A stretch of DNA of 64,000 nt from Pectobacterium aroidearum (GCF_041228105.1 NZ_CP166097.1:3162001-3226000); one strand, 5' to 3'; counted from the stretch's first letter, positions 1-10,731 are shown. Numbers and translations are program-made. The notes: generated by a model not told the origin, from the sequence alone.

Positions 1-1070
1 ACAATCGCACCAAGACCGAAGCGCAGCGTTCCTGCTAGCGACGAGGCCGTACCTGCCATATGGGGGAAATCATCAAGGATGACCGCCATCGCATTCGACG
101 CAACCATCGCAATACAGCCGACAAACAGCGCTACGCCAAACACCAGCGGTAAGAAGCCGAGATCGAACAGGCAGACGATCACCAGCCATATTCCCATCGC
201 AAACTGGATCACCAGCCCCGCACGGAACATCGCCAGCGCCCCCAACCGTCGCACATTGCGGCTGTTAAACAATGTCACCACAAACAGAAAGACGACGTTC
301 AGGGCAAAGTAATAGCCAAAATTCTGAGGTGACACACCATACAGGTTGATATACACAAATGGTCCGGCGCTCAGGAAGGAAAACATGCCGCAAAACGACA
401 GCCCGCTCGCCACCATATAGCTGAACACCCGCTTGTGGCGGAATAGGATGGCAAAATTCCCGATGGTGGTGCGCAGATGAAATTTCTGCCGCTTCGCAGG
501 CGGTAAGGTTTCTTTGATGAAAAAGAAAATCAGCGCTGCGGCCAGAAACGCCGCACCAGAGATCGTCCAGAAAATAGAATGCCAGCTGAACCACAGCAAC
601 AGCCAGCCACCAGCAATCGGCGCAATGAGCGGTGCGACCGTCATCACCAACACGACAAACGACATCATGCGAGAAAAATCATCCCGCGAGAACATATCGC
701 GCATCAGTGCATTAATCACCACCGCCGCTGCTGCTGCAGAAACTCCGTGCAGGAAGCGCATGTAGATAAGTTGCTCTACCGTTTGCGCCAGCGCACAGGC
801 CACGCCTGCGAACGCAAAAACCAGCGTACCACCGAGAATGACAGGTTTACGCCCCAGACTATCCGCCATCGGCCCGTAGAACATCTGGCCTATAGCAAAC
901 CCCAGTACATAGGTACTGAGCGTCATTTGGACGTGCCCATCCTCCACGCCAAACTCGTTGGCAATAGTCGGTAACGCAGGTAAATACATATCGATGGCTA
1001 ACGGCATTAGCATCGAAATCAGGCCAAGAATAAAGATCAGCCCGAGATGAGAAGAACGGCGTAATTGCAC
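1..1070 (-). CDS. bcr: Bcr/CflA-family multidrug efflux MFS transporter (3' part outside window)
   Basis: Inner-membrane drug/proton antiporter of the 12-helix major facilitator superfamily; E. coli Bcr exports bicyclomycin and is linked to sulfonamide resistance. The reading frame runs off the left edge, so about 356 of roughly 395 residues are visible. The N-terminus reads closely like E. coli Bcr, with the helix-1 stretch [18 protein letters not shown] and the loop motif [13 protein letters not shown]. The start is GTG at 1070-1068, six bases after GGAG; no ATG fits the homology. It lies 40 bp downstream of rsuA on the same strand, the E. coli order, so the two are probably co-transcribed. 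Substrate is inferred from the family only. Confidence 0.93.
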   Translation of the reverse strand, partial: MQLRRSSHLGLIFILGLISMLMPLAIDMYLPALPTIANEFGVEDGHVQMTLSTYVLGFAIGQMFYGPMADSLGRKPVILGGTLVFAFAGVACALAQTVEQLIYMRFLHGVSAAAAAVVINALMRDMFSRDDFSRMMSFVVLVMTVAPLIAPIAGGWLLLWFSWHSIFWTISGAAFLAAALIFFFIKETLPPAKRQKFHLRTTIGNFAILFRHKRVFSYMVASGLSFCGMFSFLSAGPFVYINLYGVSPQNFGYYFALNVVFLFVVTLFNSRNVRRLGALAMFRAGLVIQFAMGIWLVIVCLFDLGFLPLVFGVALFVGCIAMVASNAMAVILDDFPHMAGTASSLAGTLRFGLGAI

Positions 1071-1110
1071 TAATAACTCCAAATTAGGAAGAAGGTCGTT
1101 CTGAACCGTT

Positions 1111-1806
1111 TTATTTTACGCTGGCGATCTCTTCATCACTTAATTCCCGGAATTCTCCCGGTTCCAGTTCGCTATCCAGCCAGATGTCACCAATACGCTC
1201 GCGGTGTAGTTCCACGACCCGATTCCCCACCGCCGCAAACATCCTTTTCACCTGATGATAGCGACCTTCGCTAATCGTCAGTCGAACAACATGATCCGTT
1301 ATCTTCTCAAGCGTAGCGGGTTTGGTGAGATTCTTCTCGTTATGCAACTGCACGCCTGCCGTAAATTGTGCGGCGGTATCCTCAGCCAGCGGCTGCTCCA
1401 GCGTTACCAGATAGGTCTTTTCACACTGATGCTTAGGCGAGGTAATACGATGCGACCATTTCCCATCATCAGTTAACAGCACCAATCCCGTGGTATCGAT
1501 ATCCAGTCGGCCTGCCGCATGCAGTTTGTACGCCACCGGCACATCCATAAAATAAAGAATAGTCGGATGATCGGGATCGTCCGTTGAACAGACGTAGCCC
1601 TGAGGCTTATTCAACATGAAATAACGCGGCCCGTTCTGCTGTTTCAGCGGGTTACCATCAAATTCAACGTTATGTTCAGGGGATAACTTGAACGCACCGC
1701 TTTTTACCACTTCACCATCTACGGTAACGCGCTGCGCGTGGAGCTCACGCGCCACCAGTGAACGACTAATTTCCAACTGCTGGGATAAAAATTTGTCCAA
1801 TCGCAT
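1111..1806 (-). CDS. rsuA: 16S rRNA pseudouridine(516) synthase RsuA
   Basis: Isomerises U516 of 16S rRNA to pseudouridine in the cytoplasm during small-subunit assembly. The 231-residue product has the same length as E. coli RsuA. An S4 RNA-binding domain occupies about residues 1-60 ([11 protein letters not shown] start). The catalytic motif GRLDIDTTG lies at residues 99-107, with the nucleophile Asp102. The C-terminal part carries the family motif GRYHQVKRM. It sits just upstream of bcr on the same strand, as in E. coli. Nothing odd. Confidence 0.97.
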   Translation of the reverse strand: MRLDKFLSQQLEISRSLVARELHAQRVTVDGEVVKSGAFKLSPEHNVEFDGNPLKQQNGPRYFMLNKPQGYVCSTDDPDHPTILYFMDVPVAYKLHAAGRLDIDTTGLVLLTDDGKWSHRITSPKHQCEKTYLVTLEQPLAEDTAAQFTAGVQLHNEKNLTKPATLEKITDHVVRLTISEGRYHQVKRMFAAVGNRVVELHRERIGDIWLDSELEPGEFRELSDEEIASVK

Positions 1807-2030
1807 TAAAGCTCACTACCTATCTCAAATAACTGCCTGTCTCAAATCATGAGACCCTAAATTGTGAGTGGATAGTATAACGGGGGTTTGTTCACGCGTC
1901 CTGCAATTCACCGTCCATACGTTGCTCTTTTTAGCAGGCCTTCAAGCTGCATGACCTTTGCTTATCCCTCGCGCCGGGTATTATCAACAGGCATAATAAG
2001 GGCAATTTTTTACATTTTAAGGACAACCCT

Positions 2031-2270
2031 ATGTCATCTATTCACGGTCATGAAGTGTTGCAAATGATGATCGCATCCGGTGAGTCATTTACCACCGAAC
2101 AGCTGATTAGCACGATAGAAGCCCGCTTCGGCAACGAGGCGCGTTTTCATACCTGTTCTGCCGAAAATATGACGGCCTCGATGCTGGTACAGTTTTTGTC
2201 TGAACGCGGAAAATTTATCCCGCAGGATGCGGGCTTTACCACCAGCGCCAATAAAATCTGTCAGCACTAG
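2031..2270 (+). CDS. yecH: YecH-family putative metal-binding protein (DUF2492)
   Basis: A 79-residue protein with the start [10 protein letters not shown] typical of the YecH family, whose members have a conserved His/Cys pattern (HGH near the N-terminus, FHTCSAENM centrally) thought to bind metal. It is the usual length for the family. No enzymatic role is known. It ends two bases before radD, so the two are likely transcribed together; E. coli yecH is not next to radD, so this linkage differs from E. coli. The 224 bp between it and rsuA hold the divergent promoters; I see no other gene there. Confidence 0.85.
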   Translation: MSSIHGHEVLQMMIASGESFTTEQLISTIEARFGNEARFHTCSAENMTASMLVQFLSERGKFIPQDAGFTTSANKICQH

Positions 2271-2272
2271 TT

Positions 2273-4033
2273 ATGTCGTTCACGCTACGGCCTTACCAAC
2301 GTGAGGCTGTTTCCGCCACACTCGACTATTTTCGCTGTCACACCCAGCCGGCCGTCATCGTTTTGCCCACCGGCGCAGGGAAAAGTCTGGTTATCGCCGA
2401 ACTGGCGCGACTCGCACGCGGCCGCGTGCTGGTGCTCGCGCACGTTAAGGAGCTGGTCGCACAAAACCACGCCAAATACTGCGCCTGGGGGCTTGATGCG
2501 GATATCTTCGCCGCCGGGCTGCAACAGCGAGAAAGTCAGGGAAAAGTGGTCTTTGGCAGCGTGCAGTCTGTCGCACGGAACCTCGACCAGTTCGACAATG
2601 CGTTCTCTCTGTTGATCATTGATGAATGTCACCGTATTAGCGACGACGATAACAGCCAATATCAACAAATCATCCAGCATCTGCAAAAAACCAATCCACA
2701 GCTGCGGCTGCTCGGCTTAACCGCCACGCCTTATCGGCTTGGCAAAGGCTGGATATATCAGTATCACTATCACGGCATGATACGTGGCGATGAGCGCTGT
2801 TTGTTCCGTGATTGCATCTATGAGCTGCCGCTGCGCTATATGATCAAACATGGCTTTCTGGTGCCGCCTGACAGACTGGATATGCCCGTGGTGCAGTATG
2901 ATTTCAGCAAACTCGCCGCCCGCAGCAACGGGCTATTCAGTGAGGCTGATCTGAACCTCGAACTCAAACGTCAGCAACGCATTACGCCGCACATCATCAG
3001 CCAGGTCATCGATTATGCGCAAACACGGCGCGGGGCGATGATTTTTGCGTCCACCGTCGAACACGCCAAAGAAATTACGACCTTGTTACCGGCTGGCCAA
3101 GCGGCGTTGGTCAGCGCCGATACACCAGCAGCCGAGCGCGATGCGCTGATTGACGCCTTTAAACAACAGTCGCTGAAATATCTGGTCAACGTGGCGGTGC
3201 TGACAACGGGTTTTGATGCCCCGCATGTCGATCTTATCGCCATCCTTCGCCCAACAGAATCCGTCAGCCTGTACCAGCAAATCGTCGGACGTGGTTTACG
3301 CTTATATCCGGGAAAAACGGACTGTCTGATTCTGGATTACGCGGGCAATCCACACGATCTCTATACGCCAGAAGTCGGCAACAGCAAGCCGCATGCCGGT
3401 AGCCAACCGGTGCAAATCTTCTGCCCCGTATGCGGCTTTGCCAACCTCTTTTGGGGGAAAACCACTCCAGACGGCAACGTCATCGAACACTATGGCCGCC
3501 GCTGCCAGGGTTGGGAAATGGCGGAAAATGGCCAACGCCAACAGTGTGATTTCCGGTTTCGGTTTAAAGTTTGTCCGCACTGCGGCGCGGAAAACGATAT
3601 CGCAGCGCGCCGCTGCCACCAGTGTGACGAGGTGTTGGTCGATCCCGACGATATGCTGAAAGCAGCGCTGAAGCTGAAAGATGCACTGGTTTTACGCTGT
3701 AGCGGCATGAGCTTCGAGCAAGGGCAGGATGCAAAAGGAGAATGGCTGAAAATCATCTACCACGATGAAGACGGGGCCGACGTGAGTGAACGTTTTCGCC
3801 TGCATTCCACCGCACAGCGCCACGTTTTCCTGCAACAATTTTTGCGCGTTCATCAGCGTGCGCCGGGAACGCCGTTTAACTGGCAGCATGCCGCGGACGT
3901 TATCGCGCAGCAGGCCTTACTTCGCGCCCCAGACTTTGTTGTCGCCCGCAAACACGGAAAATTCTGGCAAATCCGTGAAAAGCTCTTTGATTATCAGGGA
4001 CGATTTCGTCGCGCCAATGAGCTCCGCGGCTAA
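2273..4033 (+). CDS. radD: RadD (YejH) superfamily 2 DNA helicase/ATPase
   Basis: A 586-residue SF2 ATPase, the same length as E. coli RadD, which acts in double-strand-break repair and stimulates RecA strand exchange. Walker A is PTGAGKS at residues 32-38. The Walker B/DEAH-type box is IIDECH near residue 118, and motif III is LTATPYR. Helicase motif VI reads [14 protein letters not shown]. The C-terminal third has zinc-ribbon cysteine pairs ([20 protein letters not shown]), as in the family. It follows the yecH-like gene by two bases and precedes rplY, keeping the yejH-rplY order of E. coli. Confidence 0.96.
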   Translation: MSFTLRPYQREAVSATLDYFRCHTQPAVIVLPTGAGKSLVIAELARLARGRVLVLAHVKELVAQNHAKYCAWGLDADIFAAGLQQRESQGKVVFGSVQSVARNLDQFDNAFSLLIIDECHRISDDDNSQYQQIIQHLQKTNPQLRLLGLTATPYRLGKGWIYQYHYHGMIRGDERCLFRDCIYELPLRYMIKHGFLVPPDRLDMPVVQYDFSKLAARSNGLFSEADLNLELKRQQRITPHIISQVIDYAQTRRGAMIFASTVEHAKEITTLLPAGQAALVSADTPAAERDALIDAFKQQSLKYLVNVAVLTTGFDAPHVDLIAILRPTESVSLYQQIVGRGLRLYPGKTDCLILDYAGNPHDLYTPEVGNSKPHAGSQPVQIFCPVCGFANLFWGKTTPDGNVIEHYGRRCQGWEMAENGQRQQCDFRFRFKVCPHCGAENDIAARRCHQCDEVLVDPDDMLKAALKLKDALVLRCSGMSFEQGQDAKGEWLKIIYHDEDGADVSERFRLHSTAQRHVFLQQFLRVHQRAPGTPFNWQHAADVIAQQALLRAPDFVVARKHGKFWQIREKLFDYQGRFRRANELRG

Positions 4034-4035
4034 AG

Positions 4036-4163
4036 TATACTCTAAATAATTCGAGTTTCAGGCAGGCGGCAAGTGAAGGAATCCCGATGAGCTTACTCAG
4101 GTAAGTGATTCGGGTGACAGAACGCTGCCAACGCACATGAAACTTGAAGTATGACGAGTAATG
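4036..4163. repeat. Interspersed palindromic intergenic repeat (Pectobacterium-type)
   Basis: The first 30 bases (TCGAGTTTCAGGCAGGCGGC near 4051) and the last 30 (reverse of CAACGCACATGAAACTTGAA) form an imperfect inverted repeat of about 128 bp. From memory, closely similar elements are dispersed between genes in Pectobacterium and related soft-rot bacteria; that is recollection, not a search. It is non-coding and lies between radD and rplY. Confidence 0.6.
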
Positions 4164-4291
4164 CTGAGATTCATTTGCCCGCAAGGGCATATTCCGCTAG
4201 AATTCAGCCCGCTTTTGTTCGCAAAAGCTGAATAACCCCGCCTGCTGCTGGGTCGCCTGTAGCAGGGTTACTTTTATAAGTAGAGAATAAA

Positions 4292-4576
4292 ATGATTACT
4301 ATCAAAGCAGAAGTACGTAAGGATCAGGGTAAGGGTGCGAGCCGCCGCCTGCGTTCCGCTGGTAAATTCCCAGCCATCGTTTACGGTGGTTCAGAAGCAC
4401 CAGTATCCATCGAACTGGATCACGACTCAGTGAAAAACCAAGAAGCGAAAGAAGGCTTCTACGGTACTGCACTGATTCTGTCTATCGATGGCAAAGAAGT
4501 ACAAGTTAAAGTTCAGGCTGTACAACGTCACGTTTACAAGCCAAAACTGACTCACATCGACTTCGTACGCGTTTAG
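4292..4576 (+). CDS. rplY: 50S ribosomal protein L25
   Basis: A 94-residue protein that binds 5S rRNA in the large ribosomal subunit. It is the short, single-domain L25 of enterobacteria, lacking the C-terminal extension of the Ctc form. The diagnostic stretch [21 protein letters not shown] is present near residues 14-34. The start ATG follows TAGAGAATAAA. Codon use is that of a highly expressed gene (mostly CTG, CGT, GGT, GTT). The 100 bp upstream are rich in short GC stems (around 4249-4271), which may be a leader structure; a strong terminator follows. Confidence 0.98.
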   Translation: MITIKAEVRKDQGKGASRRLRSAGKFPAIVYGGSEAPVSIELDHDSVKNQEAKEGFYGTALILSIDGKEVQVKVQAVQRHVYKPKLTHIDFVRV

Positions 4577-4615
4577 TTTGCGCTGAAGTTGTTTTCCGGG
4601 ACGCCGGAAAAGAAG

Positions 4616-4641
4616 AACGCCGCTTATGCGGCGTTTTTTTT
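4616..4641 (+). terminator. Rho-independent terminator of rplY
   Basis: A perfect 8-bp stem AACGCCGC / GCGGCGTT with a TTAT loop is followed by eight T residues, 40 bp after the rplY stop. Confidence 0.92.
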
Positions 4642-4675
4642 ATAAAAATTTGCTCATTCACAAAGGAATGTGAAC

Positions 4676-5824
4676 ATGTCTCGTGATATTCCACAGCGGC
4701 TTATCGCTATTGATGCCCTGCGCGGTCTGGTAATGATACTTATGCTACTAGACCATGTGCGGGAGACTTTTTATCTGCACCTGCAACTCGCCGATCCGAT
4801 TGATGTCACCAGCACCGACCCCATGCTATTCATCAACCGTACGCTGGCACATTTATGTGCTCCCGTGTTTGTCTTTTTAACCGGGCTTTCCGCGGCGCTT
4901 TACCAGCAGAAAGTACAAGATCGCCGACAAACCGCCCTCTTCCTGTTCCAGCGCGGCTTAATTCTTATTTTGCTTGAACTCACATTGATCAACTTCGCGT
5001 GGACGTTCCAGTTCCCACCGCAGGTCATCTATTTACAGGTCATCTGGGCAATCGGTATGAGCATGATCGCCCTCAGCGCGTTGATCTGGCTCCCTGCCGG
5101 ACTGGTTTTCATACTCGGCGTCGTTATCGTGGGCGGACACAATCTGCTGGATCCTCTGCATGCTTCCGCAGACTCCATCTGGTCCATTCCCTGGGCGATA
5201 CTGCACGATCGCGGTTGGATAGAAATCGGCGAAACCTTCCGTATGCGGACCTCATATCCGGTACTTCCCTGGATTGGTGTCATTTCACTTGGCTATGTGG
5301 CTGGTGTGCTATACCGAAAAGACGTTTTTCCGCTTCAGCGCCAGAAAGTCTTACTCATCGCGGCGGGAATCACGCTCGCGCTGTTCTTCGTGCTACGCAG
5401 TATCAATCTCTATGGCGACAAGCCCTGGCAGCAGAGTGATGTCATCACCTATACACTAATGAGCTATTTCAACATCACGAAATATCCGCCATCGCTGCTA
5501 TTTCTCTGCCTGACACTCGGCATCGGGCTGTGCCTGCTTGCCGTATTTGAACGTCAGCAACAGAAGCGCTGGCTTGTGATGCTGGCAAGCTTTGGTGCCG
5601 CTCCAATGTTTTTCTACCTATTGCATCTGTATGTTTTAAAAGGCCTGTATTTAACCGCTGTCGCTGTCTGGGGGAAAAATCAGGGAGAGTGGTTCGGCTT
5701 TTCCGCCGTCTGGCAATTGTGGGTGTGTGCTCTGGTGCTGATGGTCGTGTTATTTTCGCCGGTTCAAGCGTTTGCCCGCCTGAAAGCCCGCCGTCGAGAC
5801 ATCCGCTGGCTTAAATATTTCTAG
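4676..5824 (+). CDS. Multi-pass membrane protein, DUF1624 / heparan-alpha-glucosaminide acetyltransferase-like
   Basis: A hydrophobic inner-membrane protein of about 382 residues with roughly ten transmembrane helices. The N-terminus RLIAIDALRGLVMILMLLDH is the classic opening of acyltransferase-type DUF1624 proteins, in which the helix-1 Asp/Arg and the following LDH are conserved. The family is related to HGSNAT transmembrane acetyltransferases; the bacterial substrate is unknown. I chose ATG 4676, eight bases after AGGA, over the in-frame GTG at 4670, which lies only two bases from it. It stands alone between the rplY terminator and a bidirectional stem-loop. Confidence 0.85.
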   Translation: MSRDIPQRLIAIDALRGLVMILMLLDHVRETFYLHLQLADPIDVTSTDPMLFINRTLAHLCAPVFVFLTGLSAALYQQKVQDRRQTALFLFQRGLILILLELTLINFAWTFQFPPQVIYLQVIWAIGMSMIALSALIWLPAGLVFILGVVIVGGHNLLDPLHASADSIWSIPWAILHDRGWIEIGETFRMRTSYPVLPWIGVISLGYVAGVLYRKDVFPLQRQKVLLIAAGITLALFFVLRSINLYGDKPWQQSDVITYTLMSYFNITKYPPSLLFLCLTLGIGLCLLAVFERQQQKRWLVMLASFGAAPMFFYLLHLYVLKGLYLTAVAVWGKNQGEWFGFSAVWQLWVCALVLMVVLFSPVQAFARLKARRRDIRWLKYF

Positions 5825-5854
5825 CCGTTATCGTTCCCAAACATTAGCGGTCGC

Positions 5855-5885
5855 TGCCCTTTTCCTGATGATAAGAAAAAGGGCA
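5855..5885. terminator. Bidirectional stem-loop between convergent genes
   Basis: TGCCCTTTT pairs with AAAAAGGGCA around a short loop; A/T tracts flank the stem on both sides. It separates the DUF1624 gene (+) from yejK (-) and probably terminates both. Confidence 0.7.
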
Positions 5886-5910
5886 ACGTCGTCTTCTGAA
5901 GTGATGCCGA

Positions 5911-6918
5911 CTACTTACCGCTGCTCGTCCGACGCTGTAGCTGATCGCGCAGATTCGGCGGCGTGCCTTTAATCGTCAACGTGTCCGTCGCCGGATCCCA
6001 GAAAATGCGCTCACCAAGCAACAGTGCATCAAAATTCAAACTGATGCCGCCGCCGCTGCCCGCAAACTTGGTTAGCTGGCGTAGTGTGCCACGATCGGCA
6101 GGGAAGCTTTCTTCCAGCTCATAACCCTGCTCAGTTGAAAACTGCTGAAAAGTTTTCTCACCCAGCGGTGGCAGCTCCTGCGACAACGACGCCAGTTCAA
6201 TTTCCTCACCGGACTGCAATTGCTCATTGCAGTAGCTATACACCTGCTGACGATAGTTCTGACGCTCGTTTTTATCTAACTGCGCTTCATCACAATACTC
6301 ATCGACCGCTTTCAACAAGCCACGGTTTTGTGCTTTGGTGTCCAACCCTTCCGATGCGGCCAGAAAATCCATGAAGAAGTCAGACACTTTGCGCCCGACG
6401 CGGCCTTTCAGGAACGTCAGATAGCGCGTAGATTCCGGATTGGTTTCCCATTCGGTCAAATCGATACGTGCAACGATATCGGCATGATTGATGTCCAGAT
6501 AGTGCGTGGTGCTGATATCCAGCTGTTCATTCACCCGCATGCTGTTGCAGCTATTGAGCACCGATATCAGCAAGTAGTCGACCGCCAGATAACGGTACTG
6601 GCAGAACAACACGATACCGCCTTCGGCAAACGGGTACTTCGCCAGCTCGTCACGCAGACGTCCGGTCGCAGCGCGTGAGAAACTCAGAAAGTCCTCATCC
6701 CCTTTGCGACAGGCACGCAGCGCATCCGCCAGCTCGCTTTGCTCATTAAACAGCCCATAGGCCTTACTCTTGGCGCTGTAGACGCGATGCAGTTCAGCCA
6801 TCATCTCTTCAACTGCCGCATTGGTCGACAGCAAGGAATCACGCAACACCATTTCCAGCGTTTGTTCGTCACGTTTAATTAGCTGATGCAGGGCAATCTG
6901 GGCGATATCCAGACTCAT
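5911..6918 (-). CDS. yejK: Nucleoid-associated protein YejK (NdpA)
   Basis: A 335-residue nucleoid-associated protein of the 37-kDa NdpA family; E. coli YejK associates with the chromosome and with topoisomerases. The sequence is collinear with E. coli YejK from [19 protein letters not shown] to [17 protein letters not shown] chose ATG 6918, which follows AAGGAGAGTTTATC, rather than an upstream in-frame start that would add MPKGEFI, because the homology and the ribosome site both begin here. It is divergent from yejL, as in E. coli. Confidence 0.96.
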   Translation of the reverse strand: MSLDIAQIALHQLIKRDEQTLEMVLRDSLLSTNAAVEEMMAELHRVYSAKSKAYGLFNEQSELADALRACRKGDEDFLSFSRAATGRLRDELAKYPFAEGGIVLFCQYRYLAVDYLLISVLNSCNSMRVNEQLDISTTHYLDINHADIVARIDLTEWETNPESTRYLTFLKGRVGRKVSDFFMDFLAASEGLDTKAQNRGLLKAVDEYCDEAQLDKNERQNYRQQVYSYCNEQLQSGEEIELASLSQELPPLGEKTFQQFSTEQGYELEESFPADRGTLRQLTKFAGSGGGISLNFDALLLGERIFWDPATDTLTIKGTPPNLRDQLQRRTSSGK

Positions 6919-7135
6919 GATAAACTCTCCTTTTGGCAAGGCGCGTATTCAAGCATTGATGCGGACGCCCCGCAACACATAAAGCCGCCCTTCGCACGGG
7001 TACGCGCGCTAAGCGTCTACACTACTTATTGATAGAAGCACGCCAGTAATAAAATACGGTAATGATAAAAGTGCGGAAAAGCATAAGCCTATACGGTAAG
7101 ATAAGCGACTTTACCAGCTTGAGATACGCCATTTT

Positions 7136-7366
7136 ATGCCACAATCATCCCGTTATAGTGACGAACACGTTGAACAACTGCTTTCTGAGATGGTCAATGT
7201 GCTGGAAAAGCACCACGCTCCGACCGATCTTGCTTTGATGGTGCTCGGTAATATGGTGACAAACCTGATTAACACCAGCATCGCGCCTGCGCAACGTCAG
7301 GTTATGGCGCGTTCTTTCGCTGAAGCCCTGCAGGCTTCGATTAAAAAAGCCGATAAAGCTCACTAA
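7136..7366 (+). CDS. yejL: YejL family protein (DUF1414)
   Basis: A 76-residue cytoplasmic protein nearly identical in pattern to E. coli YejL, including [20 protein letters not shown] at residues 31-50. Its function is unknown. It is 14 bp upstream of yejM and is almost certainly co-transcribed with it, as in E. coli. The 217-bp space before it holds the divergent yejK and yejL promoters. Confidence 0.95.
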   Translation: MPQSSRYSDEHVEQLLSEMVNVLEKHHAPTDLALMVLGNMVTNLINTSIAPAQRQVMARSFAEALQASIKKADKAH

Positions 7367-7380
7367 GTTTTGACCAACGT

Positions 7381-9129
7381 ATGGTAACCAACCGTCAGCG
7401 CTACCGCGAAAAAGTCTCCCAGATGATCAGTTGGGGACACTGGTTCGCCTTATTCAACATTTTGCTCACTTTGGGGCTGGGTAGCCGCTATCTGTTTGTT
7501 GCCGATTGGCCGATCTCCCTGTTCGGTCGAATTTACGCGCTGGTTAGCTGGCTTGGTCATTTTAGTTTTATTGTCTTTGCCGCCTATCTGCTGGTCATCT
7601 TCCCGCTCACGTTTATTGTGATGTCGCAGCGCCTGCTGCGATTCCTGTCTGCGGCGCTGGCAACGGCTGGGCTGACGATACTGTTAGTGGATGTTGAGGT
7701 CTTTACCCGTTTTCACCTACACCTCAACAGCACCGTTTGGGAACTTGTCGTCAATCCGGGACAGGGGGAGATTGCCCGCGACTGGCAGTGGATGTTTATC
7801 GGCATTCCATTGATTTTCATGGTGGAAATGCTGTTCGGCACGTGGTGCTGGCAAAAATTACGCAGTCTAAACCGCCGCCACTTTGGCAAACCGCTGGCGG
7901 GCGTTTTCATCTCGGCGTTCTTTGCATCGCACCTGATGTACATCTGGGCCGATGCAAATTTCTATCGCCCGATTACGATGCAACGCGCCAACCTGCCGCT
8001 GTCTTATCCGATGACGGCTCGCCGTTTTCTGGAAAAACATGGCCTGCTGGATGCACAGGAATATCAGCGCCGGCTAACGCAGCAGGGTAACCCTGAAGCC
8101 ATAACAGTGGAGTATCCGCTCAATAACATCACCTTCCGCGATAACGGTAGCGGCTACAACCTGCTGATGGTGATGATCGACGATACGCAACCTGATGCCA
8201 TACAAAATCGCATGCCGAACCTGTCGCGCTTCGCCGCAGAAAACGTGCGCTTCAGCGATCATTACGATTCTGGTTCGCAGCCAGACGCGGCCTTGTTTAA
8301 CCTGTTCTACGGCCTCTCGACGACCTATATGGATGGCGTCCTTAGCGCGCGTAAACCTTCAGCGTTAATCACCGCATTGAGCCAGCAGGGCTATCAGTTC
8401 GGACTCTTTTCAGCGAACGGCTTCAACAGCCCGCTTTATCGTCAGGCGCTGCTTTCTGATTTCTCCTTGCCTGCGCCGCAGCAGCAAAGCGGCGATGTCA
8501 TCATCACGCAATGGCAGGAGTGGCTCAACCGCGATAGTAACCCTGCCCCTTGGTTCTCTTACATTGAACTCAACAGCGCACCGAAAAATGCGTCTGGTAA
8601 AGATGCAGAGCCAAACAGCCGAATGAACATTCAGGACGTTGACCGCCAAATTGGCCAAATCATTCGTACCTTGCAGGAAAAAAACATTCTGGAAAACACG
8701 GTCATCATCGTGACAACCGCCCAAAACCAGAATGCCAATACCAGTAACGCGGCACGTTTTGCCCGTACCCAGTGGCAAACGCCGCTCATTGTTCACTGGC
8801 CGAATACCCCTGCGCAGACTATTACGAAAATGACGGACAACAAAGACGTCATGACCACGCTGATGCAACGCCTGCTCCATGTTAAAAACAGCACGGATGA
8901 TTATTCACAGGGTGAAGACTTATTCTCTGCCCAACGGCGCTACCCGTGGTTGATTAACGGTAACGGCGGCACACTGCTAATCACAACGCAGGATCAGCTC
9001 ATCGTCCTGGAAAGTAACGGCAACTACCGCGCTTACGACACGCAGGGAAATCGGCTGAATGATGAAAAACCACAGCTTGCTCTGCTCTTACAGGTATTAA
9101 CGAACGAAAGGCGCTTTATTGCCAACTAA
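7381..9129 (+). CDS. yejM: Inner-membrane LPS regulator YejM/PbgA/LapC
   Basis: A 582-residue inner-membrane protein with about five N-terminal helices (residues 20-190) and a periplasmic sulfatase/phosphoethanolamine-transferase-like domain (YNLLMVMIDDTQPDAI near residue 260). In E. coli it senses periplasmic LPS and restrains LapB-FtsH degradation of LpxC, and its membrane part is essential. The catalytic nucleophile Thr of true sulfatases is not evident, as expected for this non-enzymatic relative. It follows yejL and precedes the proL tRNA, the conserved order. Confidence 0.95.
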   Translation: MVTNRQRYREKVSQMISWGHWFALFNILLTLGLGSRYLFVADWPISLFGRIYALVSWLGHFSFIVFAAYLLVIFPLTFIVMSQRLLRFLSAALATAGLTILLVDVEVFTRFHLHLNSTVWELVVNPGQGEIARDWQWMFIGIPLIFMVEMLFGTWCWQKLRSLNRRHFGKPLAGVFISAFFASHLMYIWADANFYRPITMQRANLPLSYPMTARRFLEKHGLLDAQEYQRRLTQQGNPEAITVEYPLNNITFRDNGSGYNLLMVMIDDTQPDAIQNRMPNLSRFAAENVRFSDHYDSGSQPDAALFNLFYGLSTTYMDGVLSARKPSALITALSQQGYQFGLFSANGFNSPLYRQALLSDFSLPAPQQQSGDVIITQWQEWLNRDSNPAPWFSYIELNSAPKNASGKDAEPNSRMNIQDVDRQIGQIIRTLQEKNILENTVIIVTTAQNQNANTSNAARFARTQWQTPLIVHWPNTPAQTITKMTDNKDVMTTLMQRLLHVKNSTDDYSQGEDLFSAQRRYPWLINGNGGTLLITTQDQLIVLESNGNYRAYDTQGNRLNDEKPQLALLLQVLTNERRFIAN

Positions 9130-9207
9130 CTGCCTAAATCTAAAGCAGTCGTTCCATCAAGCTATTGCAATAAGGTCAAGAAAAGGTAGTATGAATGCCC
9201 ATAGCAT

Positions 9208-9284
9208 CGGCACGTAGCGCAGCCTGGTAGCGCACCGTCATGGGGTGTCGGGGGTCGGAGGTTCAAATCCTCTCGTGCCGACCA
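9208..9284 (+). tRNA. proL: tRNA-Pro (GGG)
   Basis: A 77-nt cloverleaf with encoded CCA. The acceptor stem is CGGCACG / CGTGCCG, the T-loop is GTTCAAATC, and the anticodon GGG lies at 9242-9244. It matches E. coli proL in sequence and position after yejM. It is the integration site of the island that follows: the integrase gene begins 217 bp downstream on the same strand. Confidence 0.97.
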
Positions 9285-9340
9285 AATTTCCCCCAACGTT
9301 TTGTCTACAGAAGTCCAGACAAGACTATAAATAACAGATC

Positions 9341-9371
9341 AAACAGTGGGTTGAATAAACCTGCTGTTTTT
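9341..9371 (+). terminator. Stem-loop with T-tail downstream of tRNA-Pro
   Basis: AAACAG pairs with CTGTTT around an inner GGTT / AACC stem, followed by TTTTTAT. It lies inside the island's left end between proL and the integrase and may terminate the tRNA transcript in the integrated state. Confidence 0.5.
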
Positions 9372-9414
9372 ATGTTGTCTACTGAATTCCATATTGATAC
9401 ATTGAAATCCACAC

Positions 9415-9440
9415 TTTTTAGGCATAGATATAGGCATACG
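9415..9440 (+). repeat. Left copy of the 26-bp island-end repeat
   Basis: Matches 42871-42896 at 24 of 26 bases in the same orientation; the shared core includes TTTTAGGCATAG and TATAGGCATACG. It lies 62 bp before the integrase start. It may be an arm-type integrase or AlpA binding site, or a promoter element; the sequence alone does not decide. Confidence 0.6.
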
Positions 9441-9501
9441 ACGCAACATGTAGCCTCAATCCTATGCCTAAACAGCTTTGCGGATTTGATTGGAGAGCGA
9501 T

Positions 9502-10731
9502 ATGGCACGTCAGACAAAGCCCCTGAACAATACTGAGGTCAAAAGCGCCAAGGCAACTGACCGTGCTATCATCCTCTACGATGGAGACGGTTTAGAATTA
9601 CAGGTCACTCCGAGCGGTTCAAAACTCTGGCGTTTTCGCTACTACAAACCCTTCACTCGCAAACGTGCAATGATTAGCCTTGGCGCTTACCCTTCGGTAT
9701 CTCTTGCCGAAGCGCGTAAGCTTCGTGAAGATGCACGCCTTCTTCTTGGCAAAGACGTTGATCCGCAGGAGCACAAGCAAGCAGAGCAATCACGGCAAAA
9801 AAATGCCACAGAGAACACATTTGAAAAAGTTGCTGCCGAATGGTTTAAAACTAAAGAATCAGCAGGTTTGGCAACACATACGTTGAACGATATCTGGCGC
9901 TCCATGAGCAAGTATGTGTTCCCACACATTGGCTCTATGCCTATTGCCAACATCACGGCTCAACGATTTATTGGAGCGTTAGAACCCACTCATGCCGCAG
10001 GCAGACTTGAAACTGTTAAACGTCTGAGTCAGCGTATCAATGAAGTCATGGATTATGCACTCAACTCTGGTCTGGTCTCAGTAAATCCAGCCGCACGAAT
10101 CGGACGCACTTTTCATAAACCGAAGGTGAAGCATCGCCCTGCCCTCTTGCCAGAGCAATTACCACTTCTGATGAAAACACTGTCATTTGCCAGCATTGGG
10201 AGACAAACCCGTTGTCTTATCGAATGGCAATTACTCACTATGACTCGACCAGCCGAAGCCGCCGAATCGCGCTGGGATGAAATCGATTTTGGCGCAAAAG
10301 AATGGCGTATTCCTGCCGGTCGCATGAAGATGAAACGTGAGCACATTATCCCACTCTCAGAGCAAGCACTGGGGATTCTGGAAGTCATGAAGCCCATCAG
10401 TAAGCACAGGGATTATGTTTTCCCCGGATATCGTAACCCGCTTGAGCCAATGAACAGCCAGACCGCGAACATGGCACTCAAACGTATGGGCTTCAAAGAT
10501 ATGCTTGTAGCCCATGGTATGAGAGCCATTGCTTCGACCATCCTCAATGAAAAAGGATTTCCCCCTGATGTGATCGAAGCAGCGTTAGCGCATATCGATA
10601 CTAATGAAGTCAGGAGAGCCTATAACAGGGCGCAGTATCTTGAACAGCGCAGAGAAATGATGGCTTGGTGGGGAGAGCATGTTGAGTCAGCTTCATATGG
10701 TAAAACGAGCATCGTTTCTGTCGCTGGCTAA
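9502..10731 (+). CDS. int: P4-type tyrosine recombinase/integrase
   Basis: A 409-residue site-specific recombinase that would integrate and excise the island at proL. The N-terminal arm-DNA-binding domain (DUF4102 type) spans about residues 5-90 (DGDGLELQVTPSGSKLWRFRY, ISLGAYPSVSLAEAR). A core-binding SAM-like domain follows, then the catalytic domain: Arg in TMTRPAEAAESRWDEI, HGMR, ALAH and the nucleophile Tyr in VRRAYNRAQY. I chose ATG 9502, six bases after GGAG, over an in-frame start four codons upstream. Position and direction next to the tRNA are typical of P4-like islands. It looks intact. Confidence 0.95.
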   Translation: MARQTKPLNNTEVKSAKATDRAIILYDGDGLELQVTPSGSKLWRFRYYKPFTRKRAMISLGAYPSVSLAEARKLREDARLLLGKDVDPQEHKQAEQSRQKNATENTFEKVAAEWFKTKESAGLATHTLNDIWRSMSKYVFPHIGSMPIANITAQRFIGALEPTHAAGRLETVKRLSQRINEVMDYALNSGLVSVNPAARIGRTFHKPKVKHRPALLPEQLPLLMKTLSFASIGRQTRCLIEWQLLTMTRPAEAAESRWDEIDFGAKEWRIPAGRMKMKREHIIPLSEQALGILEVMKPISKHRDYVFPGYRNPLEPMNSQTANMALKRMGFKDMLVAHGMRAIASTILNEKGFPPDVIEAALAHIDTNEVRRAYNRAQYLEQRREMMAWWGEHVESASYGKTSIVSVAG